A stretch of DNA of 64,000 nt. It comes from Alcanivorax sp. GTDB lineage: Bacteria > Pseudomonadota > Gammaproteobacteria > Pseudomonadales > Alcanivoracaceae. The stretch is from positions 3,286,001-3,350,000 of the forward strand of contig NZ_CP051240.1 in the NCBI RefSeq assembly GCF_017794965.1. Direction: 5' to 3'. The position numbers were made by a program, and so were the translations under genes. Positions 51,276 through 60,547 of this stretch are shown in pieces (the stretch's first letter is position 1; every line of letters begins with the position of its first letter). The notes under the pieces are model-generated. The model was not told the DNA's origin. It searched no databases and saw nothing but the letters and a program-made list of their open reading frames with translations.

Positions 51276-52226
51276 ATGAGCAATCTCAACGATAACGGCG
51301 ACGTAGTGGAATGCCCCAACCTTGCCGGGCGGCCCACGCTGGAAGCCGTTCCTTCGCACCGCAGTGTGCTCGGCAGCGGTCTGCCGATCATTCGCCACTT
51401 GCCAAGCCGCCGCCAGCGCCTGATCGGCCCCTGGTGCTTTCTCGATCATATCGGCCCCACTTCCCTGAGCGCAGACAGCCCAGTGGATGTGGGGACCCAC
51501 CCGCACACCGGGCTGCAGACCGTCACCTGGCTGTTTGAGGGCGCCCTGCTTCACAAAGACAGCCTGGGTTATGAGCAGGTGATCGAACCCGGCCAGCTCA
51601 ACCTCATGACCGCAGGCCATGGCATCTGCCATTCCGAGGAAAGCCCGCCCGGGTTCAGCGGCCCCATGCACGGTCTGCAGTTCTGGATTGCCCTGCCCGG
51701 CGAACACGAAGACACCACCCCTGCCTTTGCCCACCACACGGATCTGCCCCACTGGGAAAAGGACGGCATGAGCGTGACTCTGGTGGTCGGAGAACTGGAC
51801 GGTAGACACTCCCCGGCAAAGGTCTTTTCTCCCCTGGTGGGTGCGGATATTGAAGCCCATGAGGGCGGCACCCTTACCTTGCCGGTGCCGGCCAGTTTCG
51901 AGCTCGGGCTGTGCATCAACCAGGGCCATGCCCATGTGGAGGGCAACAGGCTGGATGTGGGTGAACTCTATTATCTGGGCCAGGGACGTGAGCAACTGAC
52001 CCTGACCCTGGAACCGGGCAGCCGGGTGATGCTGTTGGGCGGCGAACCGCTACACCAACCGGTACTGCTGTGGTGGAATTTTGTCGGCCGCGACCAGGCC
52101 CGGCTTGAGCAGGCGGTAGCCGACTGGGACAACTGGCCCAACAACCGTTTCGGGGAGGTAACGGCCTACCAGGGAAAGCCGCTCAAGGCGCCAAGGCTGG
52201 ATCCGCAGGTGAGATTGAAGGGGTGA
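51276..52226 (+). CDS. Pirin family protein
   Basis: 316 residues, bicupin pirin. Metal ligands are conserved: His-His in GTHPHTGLQTVTWLF and His/Glu in TAGHGICHSEESP. The N-terminal PIIRHLPSRRQRLIGPWCFLDHIGP is typical. Bacterial pirins include quercetin 2,3-dioxygenases and regulators of pyruvate metabolism; the role here is not determinable. CACGGAG upstream. Five heptamers start at the first base after the stop. Confidence 0.92.
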   Translation: MSNLNDNGDVVECPNLAGRPTLEAVPSHRSVLGSGLPIIRHLPSRRQRLIGPWCFLDHIGPTSLSADSPVDVGTHPHTGLQTVTWLFEGALLHKDSLGYEQVIEPGQLNLMTAGHGICHSEESPPGFSGPMHGLQFWIALPGEHEDTTPAFAHHTDLPHWEKDGMSVTLVVGELDGRHSPAKVFSPLVGADIEAHEGGTLTLPVPASFELGLCINQGHAHVEGNRLDVGELYYLGQGREQLTLTLEPGSRVMLLGGEPLHQPVLLWWNFVGRDQARLEQAVADWDNWPNNRFGEVTAYQGKPLKAPRLDPQVRLKG

Positions 52227-52366
52227 AGGACGCCGGAGGCCAGATGCCCGACGCCGGACGCTATTCGTCTGCAGGCAGACTCCCACAGGAGCGAAGCGAA
52301 CCTGCTTTTGCTTTTGACTTTGCTCTTACTCATAGCTCATAGCTCGCAGCTGGTAGCTGCTAGCTA
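52227..52366. repeat. Heptamers after pirin; REP fragment; CATAGCT array before DUF4397 stop
   Basis: 52227-52261: five units of type AGGACGC/CGGACGC straight after the pirin stop. 52331-52365: five units of type CATAGCT/GGTAGCT that end in the stop codon of the minus-strand DUF4397 gene (52364-52366). A degenerate REP lies between. Confidence 0.88.
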
Positions 52367-53101
52367 TGAATAAGGCTGACAGTAGATAGCAATCTGGTCG
52401 TCGTCACTGTCGAAGCGGGTGTAGGCGATGATCACATCGTAACTGCGCCCGCTGCTGACACTGCAGCTGACCGTATCGATCAGCACACCCTGGGTGCTGT
52501 TGTTCACATCCACCTGTAGTGTGCTGCCGGAGGAAAGTGTGGTGTAACTGCTGCCATCACCATATTCCAGCGCCGAAGCCAGCTGCTGGGCGCCGCCGGG
52601 CAGGGACACGGACAAATCATCGCCGGCCAGCCGGGACAGGGTGTTGATAAAACGCACCCGGATCTGGCCGCTGGCCACATCCACGTCCTGATAGCGGAAG
52701 GTACCAAGGCGCTGATTACCCAGGGTGGTGTCACCCATGAGAACCACCGTGTAGCGGCTGCCCGCCACCAGGGTGCGGTTCACCGGCCCATTGATCAGCG
52801 TGCTGCCGGAACTGGCGCCGCGCACATCAAAGGCAATACTTTCACTGTCGTCGTCCAGTTCCACACTGTCACTGCCGACACTACCGGTAACGGTGTACTC
52901 CACATCGCTGGCCAGCGGCGAGTTCATGTCATCCACGAACAGATCCACGCTCACATCATCGCTGCTGCCACCGGTGGTCTGGGTCATCTGGTTATGGAAA
53001 TACAGCCGGGTGCTGTCGCCAAACACGTCTTCGTCTTCATCGCAGCCGAAGGCTGACAACCCGGCGATGGAGGCCGCCATGACCATGCGCAGAAATACCA
53101 T
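52364..53101 (-). CDS. DUF4397 domain lipoprotein
   Basis: 245 residues. Signal peptide with lipobox LSAFGC (Cys20), followed by an acidic stretch (DEDEDVFGD) and two DUF4397-like beta domains (TRLYFHNQMTQ, IRVRFINTLSRLAGDDLSVSLPGG). Two late cysteines (TVSCSVSSG, AIYCQPYS) might form a disulfide. DUF4397 proteins are secreted beta-sandwiches of unknown function. Starts two bases after the stop of the AI-2E gene with GGAG overlapping it, so translation is coupled. Confidence 0.85.
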   Translation of the reverse strand: MVFLRMVMAASIAGLSAFGCDEDEDVFGDSTRLYFHNQMTQTTGGSSDDVSVDLFVDDMNSPLASDVEYTVTGSVGSDSVELDDDSESIAFDVRGASSGSTLINGPVNRTLVAGSRYTVVLMGDTTLGNQRLGTFRYQDVDVASGQIRVRFINTLSRLAGDDLSVSLPGGAQQLASALEYGDGSSYTTLSSGSTLQVDVNNSTQGVLIDTVSCSVSSGRSYDVIIAYTRFDSDDDQIAIYCQPYS

Positions 53102-53103
53102 GG

Positions 53104-54210
53104 TTAGTCACTCCCGGAGCTGGCCTCGCCGGGCTGCTCAGGCAACACGTCGGGTTCACTCTCGTTGAATTCACGGATAAAGATGCCCCAGAAGGCCACA
53201 AACAGGGCCGCCAGCAGGGGGCCCACGGCAAAGCCGGTGATCCCGAACATGGCCAGACCACCCAGGGTGGAAAACAACACCACATAATCCGGCAGCTTGG
53301 TGTCACGCCCCACCAGAATGGGCCGCAAGATGTTATCTACCAGACCAATGATGAATATGCCGTAAAGCAACAACACGGTCGCCTCGACGACCTCACCCAC
53401 CGCATAGAGGTACACCGCCACCGGCAACCAGATCAGGCCCGCCCCCACTGCGGGGATCAGTGACAGCACCGCCATCACCACGCCCCACAGCATGGCGCCG
53501 GGAATACCCAGAATCCAGAAAATCAGCCCACCCAGGGCACCCTGGGTGATGGCCACCAGCAGGTTCCCCTTGATGGTGGCGCGGGTCACTTCCGCGAACT
53601 TGGCAAACAGCAGTTTTTCGCGCTCATCGCCCAACGGCAGGGCGCGTATCAGCATGGCAATCATGCTGTCGCCATCACGGATCAGGAAGAACGCCAGATA
53701 CAACATCAGCCCCAGGTTGAGGAAGAACTGGAAGGTGTTCTGCCCCACCGCCAGGGCGCGCTTGGCCAGAAACTGACCGGCGCCGGTGAAGGCTTGCACC
53801 GCCTGGGACTTGATCCGCTCAAGATCGATATCAAAGCGTTCGGCCAGGGACTGGATACCCGGGAAGGCATGCTTGATCTTGTCCACATACTCGGCCAGGT
53901 TGATCTCGCCACTCTGTACCTGCTGGAACAGCCCTACCCCCTGGGTCACAAAGGAGGTGGTCACAAACAGCACCGGAATGATCACCAGCACCACGCACAG
54001 GGTCAGGGTGAGCATCGCAACCAGATTACGCCGGGCCGGCCAGCGCGCCAGCAGGCGCTTCTGGAACGGGTAGAAGATCACGCCGATGGCACAGGCCCAG
54101 AACACCGGGGCCCAGAAAGGCTTCAAGAGCAGGGCAAAAACCAGGCTGACGCCGATCAGCGCCAGCAAAAAGGCGCGTTGCTCCAGCGTTTCGGACTTCC
54201 CTGTATTCAT
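53104..54210 (-). CDS. AI-2E transporter family (TqsA/PerM-like) membrane protein
   Basis: 368 residues, about eight spans. Family features: ALLLKPFWAPVFWACAIGVIFYPFQKRL at the N-terminus, a large periplasmic/cytosolic domain (IQSLAERFDIDLERIKSQAVQ), and C-terminal LIPAVGAGLIWLPVAVYLY and VGRDTKLPDYVVLFSTLGGLAMFGITGFAVGPL. Relatives export signalling or other small molecules or act as ion antiporters; the substrate is uncertain. Middle gene between the Na/Ca exchanger and a DUF4397 lipoprotein in one operon. Confidence 0.9.
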   Translation of the reverse strand: MNTGKSETLEQRAFLLALIGVSLVFALLLKPFWAPVFWACAIGVIFYPFQKRLLARWPARRNLVAMLTLTLCVVLVIIPVLFVTTSFVTQGVGLFQQVQSGEINLAEYVDKIKHAFPGIQSLAERFDIDLERIKSQAVQAFTGAGQFLAKRALAVGQNTFQFFLNLGLMLYLAFFLIRDGDSMIAMLIRALPLGDEREKLLFAKFAEVTRATIKGNLLVAITQGALGGLIFWILGIPGAMLWGVVMAVLSLIPAVGAGLIWLPVAVYLYAVGEVVEATVLLLYGIFIIGLVDNILRPILVGRDTKLPDYVVLFSTLGGLAMFGITGFAVGPLLAALFVAFWGIFIREFNESEPDVLPEQPGEASSGSD

Positions 54211-54224
54211 ACGATTCCTTCCAC

Positions 54225-55205
54225 TCAGACGGCGGCCTTGATGACCGTGCTACCCAGGTAGGCCATGTAGGCCACGTAGACAATCAGCAGGCCAATACCA
54301 TTCCCCCGCGTCACCTGTCCCTTGCGCCCCCACAGACCGTAGCCCATGACGAACAGCACCAGGGTAAGGGCGGTCATCAATGACCAGTCGCGCAACAGCA
54401 CATCCTGCTCCACCGCCATGGGGCTGATGGCACCGGCAATACCGACCACACCAAGGGTATTGAACAGGTTCGAGCCTATCACGTTGCCAAAGGCGATATC
54501 GTGCTCGTTCTTGCGCACCGCCGCGATGCTGGACGCCAATTCGGGAAGAGAAGTGCCAATGGCCACAATGGTCAGACCGATGACCAGATCACTAACCCCC
54601 AGGGACTGGGCAATGAACACCGCCCCCCATACCAGCGCCCGGGAGCTGACGACCAGCAGAATCAGGCCCACCACCAACCAGAACAGCGACTTCTTCAAGG
54701 GCAAGGGGTGCTCAGCCATGTCGGTTTCCACTTCGCCCCCGAGCATATCCCCCTTGCCATTCATGGCGGCATACACGGACCAGCCCATGAGGCCGGCCAA
54801 CAGACCAATCAGCACCCAGGCGTCGAGACGGGAAATATCGCCATCCAGCAACTGAAAACCGGCCAGCAAGGTGATCACCGTGAGTACCGGCAGTTCCTTG
54901 CGCAGGACAGCAGAGTTGATCGCGATAGGACTGATCACGGCCACCACGCCGAGAATCAGGGCGATGTTGGAGATGTTCGAGCCGTAGGCATTCCCCAGCG
55001 CCAGGGACGGGTTGCCGTCCAGGGCCGCCAGGGCGGAGACCACCATCTCCGGGGCGGAGGTACCGAAACCGACAATCAGCATGCCGATCAACAGGGGGGG
55101 CATGCCCGCATGAGCGGCGGTACCGGCGGCACCATCCACAAACTTGTCCGCACTCCACACCAGCAGAATCAGCCCGCCAATCAGGGCGGCAATGGCCAGC
55201 AACAT
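54225..55205 (-). CDS. Calcium/sodium antiporter (YrbG-type CaCA family)
   Basis: 326 residues with two alpha-repeats: FGTSAPEMVVSALAALDGNPSLALGNAYGSNISNIALILG and AIGTSLPELASSIAAVRKNEHDIAFGNVIGSNLFNTLGVVG. The G-T-S-x-P-E and G-N-x-x-G-S-N motifs are the ion-binding core. Ten to eleven spans. Exchanges Ca(2+) for Na(+). An AAAGGAGTACCG site precedes the start. First gene of a three-gene operon with AI-2E and DUF4397. Confidence 0.93.
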   Translation of the reverse strand: MLLAIAALIGGLILLVWSADKFVDGAAGTAAHAGMPPLLIGMLIVGFGTSAPEMVVSALAALDGNPSLALGNAYGSNISNIALILGVVAVISPIAINSAVLRKELPVLTVITLLAGFQLLDGDISRLDAWVLIGLLAGLMGWSVYAAMNGKGDMLGGEVETDMAEHPLPLKKSLFWLVVGLILLVVSSRALVWGAVFIAQSLGVSDLVIGLTIVAIGTSLPELASSIAAVRKNEHDIAFGNVIGSNLFNTLGVVGIAGAISPMAVEQDVLLRDWSLMTALTLVLFVMGYGLWGRKGQVTRGNGIGLLIVYVAYMAYLGSTVIKAAV

Positions 55206-55381
55206 CGGTACTCCTTTGGGCTCTCGAGAAAATCGGAATCAGGCGGGGCACATTGTGGCAGAGAGGGCAGGCATAAGCATCTGCTACGAGCGACAAGGCC
55301 GGAGCAAAGACACTGCACACGAATGAAGGCAGGGCGAGGTGCGCGTTGCGAAGATCAAGGTCAAGCCATCGGTTTATTCAC

Positions 55382-55451
55382 CTGTGGGAGCTTGCCTGCA
55401 AGCGATGAAGCCTTGATCAACTCCCCATCGCTTGCAGGCAAGCTCCTACAG
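55382..55451. repeat. REP pair between exchanger and RND genes
   Basis: CTGTGGGAGCTTGCCTGCAA... (55382-55407) faces its inverted copy (55426-55451), 26 bp with one mismatch, loop 18. It lies between the RND operon end and the upstream region of the antiporter. No gene in 55206-55504. Confidence 0.9.
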
Positions 55452-55504
55452 ACGGGCAGTGATACTGCCATGTTTGGAGCTTCGTACCCCGTAACCTGTC
55501 GCCC

Positions 55505-58500
55505 CTAAACCGGCTCCCCCTTGCGCGCCTTGATCCCGTACACCAGCGTGTACAACACCGGCACCACCACCAGGGTGAGGATGGTGGCGAAGCCCAGGCC
55601 AAACATGATCACCACCGCCATGGATTCGAAGAAGGCATCAAACAGCAGTGGCACCATGCCCAGCACTGTGGTGATGGCGGCCATGCACACCGGGCGCACC
55701 CGTGACACGGAGGCATGCACCACCGCATCCAGCGGTTCCCGCTCGGTCATCTCCAGCTTGATCTGCTCCACCAGCACGATGCCGTTCTTCACCAGCATCC
55801 CTGACAGGCTCAGGAAACCCAGCAGGGCCATGAAACCGAACGGGGCGTTGAGCAACAGCAGCCCCAGGGTCACACCAATAATGGCCAGTGGCACCGTGGC
55901 CCAGATCACCAGTGGCTGGCGCAGGGAGTCGAACAGCAGCATGGTGATGATGAACATGAACAGGTAACCCAGCGGCAGGCTGCCAAACACCGCTGCCTGC
56001 GCATCCCGGGAGGCTTCGTACTCGCCGCCCCAGCTCAGGGCATAACCCGGCGGCAATTCCAGCGCCTCGATCTGTTGGCGGATGCGGCGCAGCACATGGT
56101 CGGCGGTTTCGTCGCCCAGCACATCCGGCTCGGCCTGCACGGTCAGGGTGCGTTTGCGATCGCGACGCATGATCAAGGCGTTTTCCCATTCGGTGGAAAA
56201 GTCCGATACCACCTGGCTGATGGGTATAAAGGTGGCGTATACCGGTGACCACACCTGCACATCATTCAGGTTATTGGCACTGAGTCGCTCATCATCCGGT
56301 GGCCGCGCCACGATGGGCAGCAACTTGCTGCCATCGCGATACAACCCCACAGTACGGCCGCTAAAGTTCAACGCCAGGGTATTATCCAGATCCTCACGGC
56401 TGATGCCGACACGCCGGGCCTGGGCCTCCTGGAACTGTGGACGGATCACTTTTTCCTGCTGGCGCCAGTCATGCCGGATACTTTCCAGCGCACCATCCGC
56501 CGCCATGATCGCCTCCGCCTGCAGGCCCAATTCGCGCAACGTGGCCGGATCCGGCCCGCTGAACCGGGCCTCGATGGAGGCGGCCGGACTGGGACCGATC
56601 ATCAATCGCTTTACCTTGGCAAACGCCTGCAGGTGTTGTTCGCGAATCAGATTGCGGGTGTCGGCCAGGGCGCTGTCGATCTGTTCCCGGTCGCCAACCT
56701 GGACGATCAGCTGGGCGTAACTCGGGTAACTTTTCTCGGGGGCATAAGGGAGCATGAAGCGTTCCGCGCCACGGCCGATGGTGGTGGTGACCTGAGTGAC
56801 GCTGTCCATCTCCAGCAGCGACGCTTCCAGTCGCGACACCGACTCACGGGTGGCACGGATATCACTACCCTGGGGCAACCAGTAGTCCACCAGATACATG
56901 GGGGTGTTGGACGGCGGGAAAAACGCCTGTTTGACGAAACCGAAGCCCAGCAAGGCCACGATCATAAGCACCGCCATGCCGGACAGCGTCAGCACCCGGT
57001 GATGGATCGCCCGGTCCAGCATGCGACGGTAGAGTACAAAGACCCGCCCCGAGTAAGGGTCTTCGCCAACTCCCTCGTCATTGCCAACATCCTTGTCGCG
57101 AAAGAAAAGATGCGCAAAGAACGGCACCAGGGTGATGGCGGTGATCCAGCTCAGCATCAGGGAAATCAGCAACACCCAGAACAGGCTGTTGGTGTATTCC
57201 CCGGTGGCATCTTCCGACAGCCCAATCGGCGCGAACGCCATGATGGCAATCACCGTGGCGCCCAGCAGCGGCCAGACGGTCTGACGGACAATCTCCGCCG
57301 CGGCCTGCAGCTTCGACAGCCCGCGTTTCATGCCGACCAAAATGCCTTCCGTAATGACGATGGCGTTATCCACCAGCATGCCCAGGGCAATGATCAGGGC
57401 TCCCAGGGAAATTCGTTGCAGGTCGATGGCCATCACCTTCATCAGGATGAAGGTGCCAAGGATGGTGAGCAGCAGAACCCCGCCCATGAGCAGGCCGGAA
57501 CGCAGCCCCATGAACACCAGCAACACCGCGATCACGATCGCCACCGCCTCGCCCAGATTGAGCATGAAGGCACTGACCGAGTTATCCACTTCGTTGGGCT
57601 GGTTATAGACCGTGGCCAGTGCCATGCCCACCGGGCGCTGGTACTCCAGCTCACTGAGGCGCTGATCCACCCGTGCGCCCACATCCACCACATTCACCCC
57701 GGAGGCAAACGAGATGCCCAGCGTCAGCGCCGCGCCGCCATTGAAGCGATACAGGTGACCGGGGACTTCGGCATAACCGCGCTCGATGGTGGCCACATCA
57801 CGCAAATAGACCAGCTCATCGGCACCGGGCTCGGAAATCAGCAGGTTGCCCATGGATTGCACAGTAGGAAATTCGCCGGTGGGGTAGATGCGGATGTATT
57901 CATTGCCCACCCGTACCTTGCCGGCGGGGCTCACCGTGTTCTGGGTTTGCAGCAGGGCAAAGATCCGCTCCGGACTGATCCCCAGCGACGCCAGACGGGC
58001 GCGGGACAGCTCCACCAGCACCTGCTCCTGACGCTGGCCACCGACCACCACCTTGCCGACCCCATCCACCAACACCAGCTCACGACGCAACAGATCGGCG
58101 TAGTCCTGCATATCTTCGTAGCCATAGCCGTCACCGGTGATGGCCAGCAAGATGCCATACACATCGCCGAAGTCGTCGATCACCTGGATAGTGCCGGCGC
58201 CGGGGGGCAATTGCCCCTGCAGATCGGTCATCTTGTGGCGCAGCTCATCCCAGATCTGCTTGAGCTGGCGGGTCCGGTACTCCGGTTTCATCTCCACCTG
58301 CACCTGGGACAGACCGTTACTGGAGATGGACGTCACCGTCTTCACATAGGGGAGGTTCTGGATCGCCGCCTCCACCGGCAGGGTCACCTCCTCTTCCACC
58401 TGGCGAGGGGAAGCCCCCGCGTACTGGGTGATCACCATGGCGATCTTGAGGGTGAACTCAGGGTCTTCCAGCTGCCCCAGACGGGTAAAACTCACCGCCC

Positions 58501-58573
58501 CACCCACCAGCAGGATCAGCGTAAACAGCCAGCTCACCACCTTGTGGCGAATGCTGTACTCCGCAATATTCAT
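55505..58573 (-). CDS. RND efflux pump, inner membrane subunit
   Basis: 1022 residues, hydrophobe/amphiphile (HAE) RND family. N-terminal span (VVSWLFTLILLVGGAVSF), periplasmic porter loops, proton-relay TM4 with LGALIIALGMLVDNAIVITEGI (single Asp pattern), and C-terminal TM domain (LLGFLSLSGMLVKNGIVLVEQIKLEM). The sequence ASPRQVEEEVTLPVEAAIQNLPYV is typical of the MexK/AcrB-like metal-or-drug group. Works with the adaptor encoded 3 bases upstream; no outer membrane channel gene is adjacent, so TolC/OprM would be supplied elsewhere. Confidence 0.95.
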   Translation of the reverse strand: MNIAEYSIRHKVVSWLFTLILLVGGAVSFTRLGQLEDPEFTLKIAMVITQYAGASPRQVEEEVTLPVEAAIQNLPYVKTVTSISSNGLSQVQVEMKPEYRTRQLKQIWDELRHKMTDLQGQLPPGAGTIQVIDDFGDVYGILLAITGDGYGYEDMQDYADLLRRELVLVDGVGKVVVGGQRQEQVLVELSRARLASLGISPERIFALLQTQNTVSPAGKVRVGNEYIRIYPTGEFPTVQSMGNLLISEPGADELVYLRDVATIERGYAEVPGHLYRFNGGAALTLGISFASGVNVVDVGARVDQRLSELEYQRPVGMALATVYNQPNEVDNSVSAFMLNLGEAVAIVIAVLLVFMGLRSGLLMGGVLLLTILGTFILMKVMAIDLQRISLGALIIALGMLVDNAIVITEGILVGMKRGLSKLQAAAEIVRQTVWPLLGATVIAIMAFAPIGLSEDATGEYTNSLFWVLLISLMLSWITAITLVPFFAHLFFRDKDVGNDEGVGEDPYSGRVFVLYRRMLDRAIHHRVLTLSGMAVLMIVALLGFGFVKQAFFPPSNTPMYLVDYWLPQGSDIRATRESVSRLEASLLEMDSVTQVTTTIGRGAERFMLPYAPEKSYPSYAQLIVQVGDREQIDSALADTRNLIREQHLQAFAKVKRLMIGPSPAASIEARFSGPDPATLRELGLQAEAIMAADGALESIRHDWRQQEKVIRPQFQEAQARRVGISREDLDNTLALNFSGRTVGLYRDGSKLLPIVARPPDDERLSANNLNDVQVWSPVYATFIPISQVVSDFSTEWENALIMRRDRKRTLTVQAEPDVLGDETADHVLRRIRQQIEALELPPGYALSWGGEYEASRDAQAAVFGSLPLGYLFMFIITMLLFDSLRQPLVIWATVPLAIIGVTLGLLLLNAPFGFMALLGFLSLSGMLVKNGIVLVEQIKLEMTEREPLDAVVHASVSRVRPVCMAAITTVLGMVPLLFDAFFESMAVVIMFGLGFATILTLVVVPVLYTLVYGIKARKGEPV

Positions 58574-58576
58574 CGG

Positions 58577-59644
58577 TTACAGGCCCCGCTCTTTCACCAG
58601 TTCACGGACCTGCTGCCCCTCACTGAGATGATGGACCCCGGCACTGACAATGCGATCACCGGCATCCAGCCCGGCGGTAATTTCCACCCCGTCACCGACA
58701 ACCTGCCCCAGTGTCACCTGGACGGCAGTGACCGTGCTGTCTTCCGGCTGGAAACGCCATACCCAGGCGCCATCGCCATCATCCTTGTTGAACACCGCCT
58801 CCACAGGGACCTGTGGCCAGGTAGTGGCCTTGCGCATGATCTGACTCAAATCGATGGCCACATCCACACTCATGCCCGGCAACACAAAGATGCCCTCCGG
58901 ATTGGCCATGGTCAGGGTAATGATATAAGTCTGGGTGCGATCATCCGCGCTGGCTTCGTGTTCCTTGTAGCTCGCCTTGAACACCTTGTCCGGCGCGCCC
59001 TCGAAACGCAGCTCCGGCTGATAGTCTTCACCATCCTCGCGAATGTGGGTGAAGAACCGCTCGGAGACCGCAAACTCGATGTCGATATCCTTGTTGCCCT
59101 GCAGATACAGGATCGGCTCTTTGGCCTGGACGAACTGGTAGTTCTCCACATAGGTACGCGCCACCGTGCCGGCATAGGGCGCCTTCAGGCGAGTATAATT
59201 GACGTTGTCACGTGCCAGGCTCAGGGCCGCCTGGGCCTGGCGTCGCTTGGCTTTCAACTCATCGAACTGTGACTCGGAAATCACTCCCCGCTCATGCAAG
59301 CTGATACTGCGTTGGTACTGGCTGTCTGCCAGATCATACTGGGCCTGCCGGTCGGCCAGCTGATTGCGGAAGTCCGCCGGGTCCAGAGCAGCCAGTAATT
59401 GACCTTTCTTCACCTCTTCACCGGCCCGTATGGGCAGCTGTTCCAGCTGACCGGATACCCGGAAGGCCAGCTCCGACCCCTCGGTGGCCACCACCTTGCC
59501 CGGGTAGTGACGCAGCCGCCCTTCTGCCATGCTGTCCACGGTGTAGAGCTTCACCGGCTGCGCCAACGGCGCTTCATCCTGCGGCGATTCGCCGCAACCC
59601 CATAACACCAGCGACAAGCCCAGCACTGCCCAGATTCGTTGCAT
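58577..59644 (-). CDS. RND efflux periplasmic adaptor lipoprotein
   Basis: 355 residues from the ATG at 59644 (GGGAGAG site). Lipobox VLWGC (Cys17). Membrane-fusion-protein order: beta-barrel/lipoyl start (GRLRHYPGKVVATEGSELAFRVSGQLEQLPIRAGEEVKKGQLLAAL), alpha-hairpin (DSQYQRSISLHERGVISESQFDELKAKRRQAQAAL), second lipoyl half (YTRLKAPYAGTVAR), and barrel. Links the RND pump to an outer membrane channel. Only 3 bases separate it from the pump gene. Confidence 0.95.
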   Translation of the reverse strand: MQRIWAVLGLSLVLWGCGESPQDEAPLAQPVKLYTVDSMAEGRLRHYPGKVVATEGSELAFRVSGQLEQLPIRAGEEVKKGQLLAALDPADFRNQLADRQAQYDLADSQYQRSISLHERGVISESQFDELKAKRRQAQAALSLARDNVNYTRLKAPYAGTVARTYVENYQFVQAKEPILYLQGNKDIDIEFAVSERFFTHIREDGEDYQPELRFEGAPDKVFKASYKEHEASADDRTQTYIITLTMANPEGIFVLPGMSVDVAIDLSQIMRKATTWPQVPVEAVFNKDDGDGAWVWRFQPEDSTVTAVQVTLGQVVGDGVEITAGLDAGDRIVSAGVHHLSEGQQVRELVKERGL

Positions 59645-60236
59645 TTCGCTCTCCCAATAGCAACTCAGTGTGACGGCCACACGCAATTCGCGCATGATAC
59701 ACCCTCACAAAGCGATATTGTCACCTGCAATGATACCGCTGTCTTTGTTTACTCGGGACAAACGTCCAAACCGACACCGGAAAGGTCGTAATTGGCACGA
59801 GCCGATGACGCACGGTTACCCCCACAACATGTTGTTACCCTAAGGGAGAGACAGCGAGGGGGAAGAAGCGAGCGTCGAGATGCGCTTCCGGGATCCTTGC
59901 CTCGGTTAGGCTCGGATCGCCTGCAGGCAGGCTCCAACGGCGGGGTATAGAGATCAGAAACCACGGAGGACACCCATTGCTTCAACTTAGTGATCTCGGC
60001 GCCCTCCGTGGTGAAACTCGCTTTGCTGCTTCTGTGGGAAGTTCAGCTTGCTGAAAGAATGCTGCTGTAGACCAGGGCATGCTGGCAGAACCTTCGTTCA
60101 GCAAGCTGAATCTCCCACCAGACATCGATTTCACATAAGGCGAAGGAGCGGCCCTGCAGGGGTGAGCGGAGCGAATAACCGACACTCCTGCGGGAAGGCC
60201 TTTGCGGCAGCAACTTCCCGCTAATACGCGGTGAAC
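59645..60236. other. Upstream region of the RND operon with palindrome and REP copies
   Basis: ACAACATGTTGT (59824-59835) is a perfect 12-bp palindrome between two direct GTTACCC repeats, about 180 bases before the adaptor start and a candidate regulator site. A REP half follows near 59917-59940. A variant REP pair with GTTCAGCTTGCTGAA (60033-60055) faces 60097-60119. No gene seen. Confidence 0.6.
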
Positions 60237-60264
60237 CAAAAAAAAGGCCGACGAAGTGTCGGCC
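60237..60264 (-). terminator. Intrinsic terminator with no upstream gene
   Basis: GGCCGAC-ACTTC-GTCGGCC followed on the minus strand by a run of nine T. The nearest minus-strand start upstream is beyond the plus-strand hemolysin III gene, so it most simply ends the candidate small RNA. Confidence 0.8.
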
Positions 60265-60338
60265 AAGGGGAAGTCTTGCGAACCTGCCGCCGGGGGAGCG
60301 GCAAGTGGACGGGCCGGCAGAGGGGAACCGCCGGCCAC
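60238..60338 (-). ncRNA. Candidate small RNA with C-rich loops and intrinsic terminator
   Basis: On the minus strand: -10 box TATGAT (60345-60350), then a start near 60338. Hairpin GGCCGGC/GCCGGCC (stems 60330-60336 and 60312-60318) has a loop rich in CCCC. A second hairpin TGCCGC/GCGGCA (60298-60303 and 60285-60290) has loop UCCCCCG. A single-stranded CUUCCCCUU follows, then terminator stem GGCCGAC/GTCGGCC (60246-60264) with about nine U. No minus-strand gene lies upstream that would need this terminator. The -35 is poor. Not matched to any RNA I know. Confidence 0.5.
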
Positions 60339-60547
60339 AGGAAAATCATAGCCTCCGGCTATTCACCGAAAAACCTGAATTGCCCTATTCGATCAATCGC
60401 ACTTTCCTATTGTCCGCCCGGCTGCACTTAGGCCCCGCTTTGTGAAAGTTGTCCGAATTGGCGCTTTACAGCCTCTCCGCGGGCTCGGCATGATGCGAAA
60501 ACCTTTCAGCCCTGAATTGTGACCTGTCCAACGACAAGAGGATCACC

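Noticed and set aside
56471..59272. 933-codon open frame on the plus strand opposite the RND genes
   Set aside because: It lies antisense to a well-recognised pump and adaptor, lacks any family pattern, and is His/Gln-rich as expected from the reverse frame of GC-rich coding DNA.
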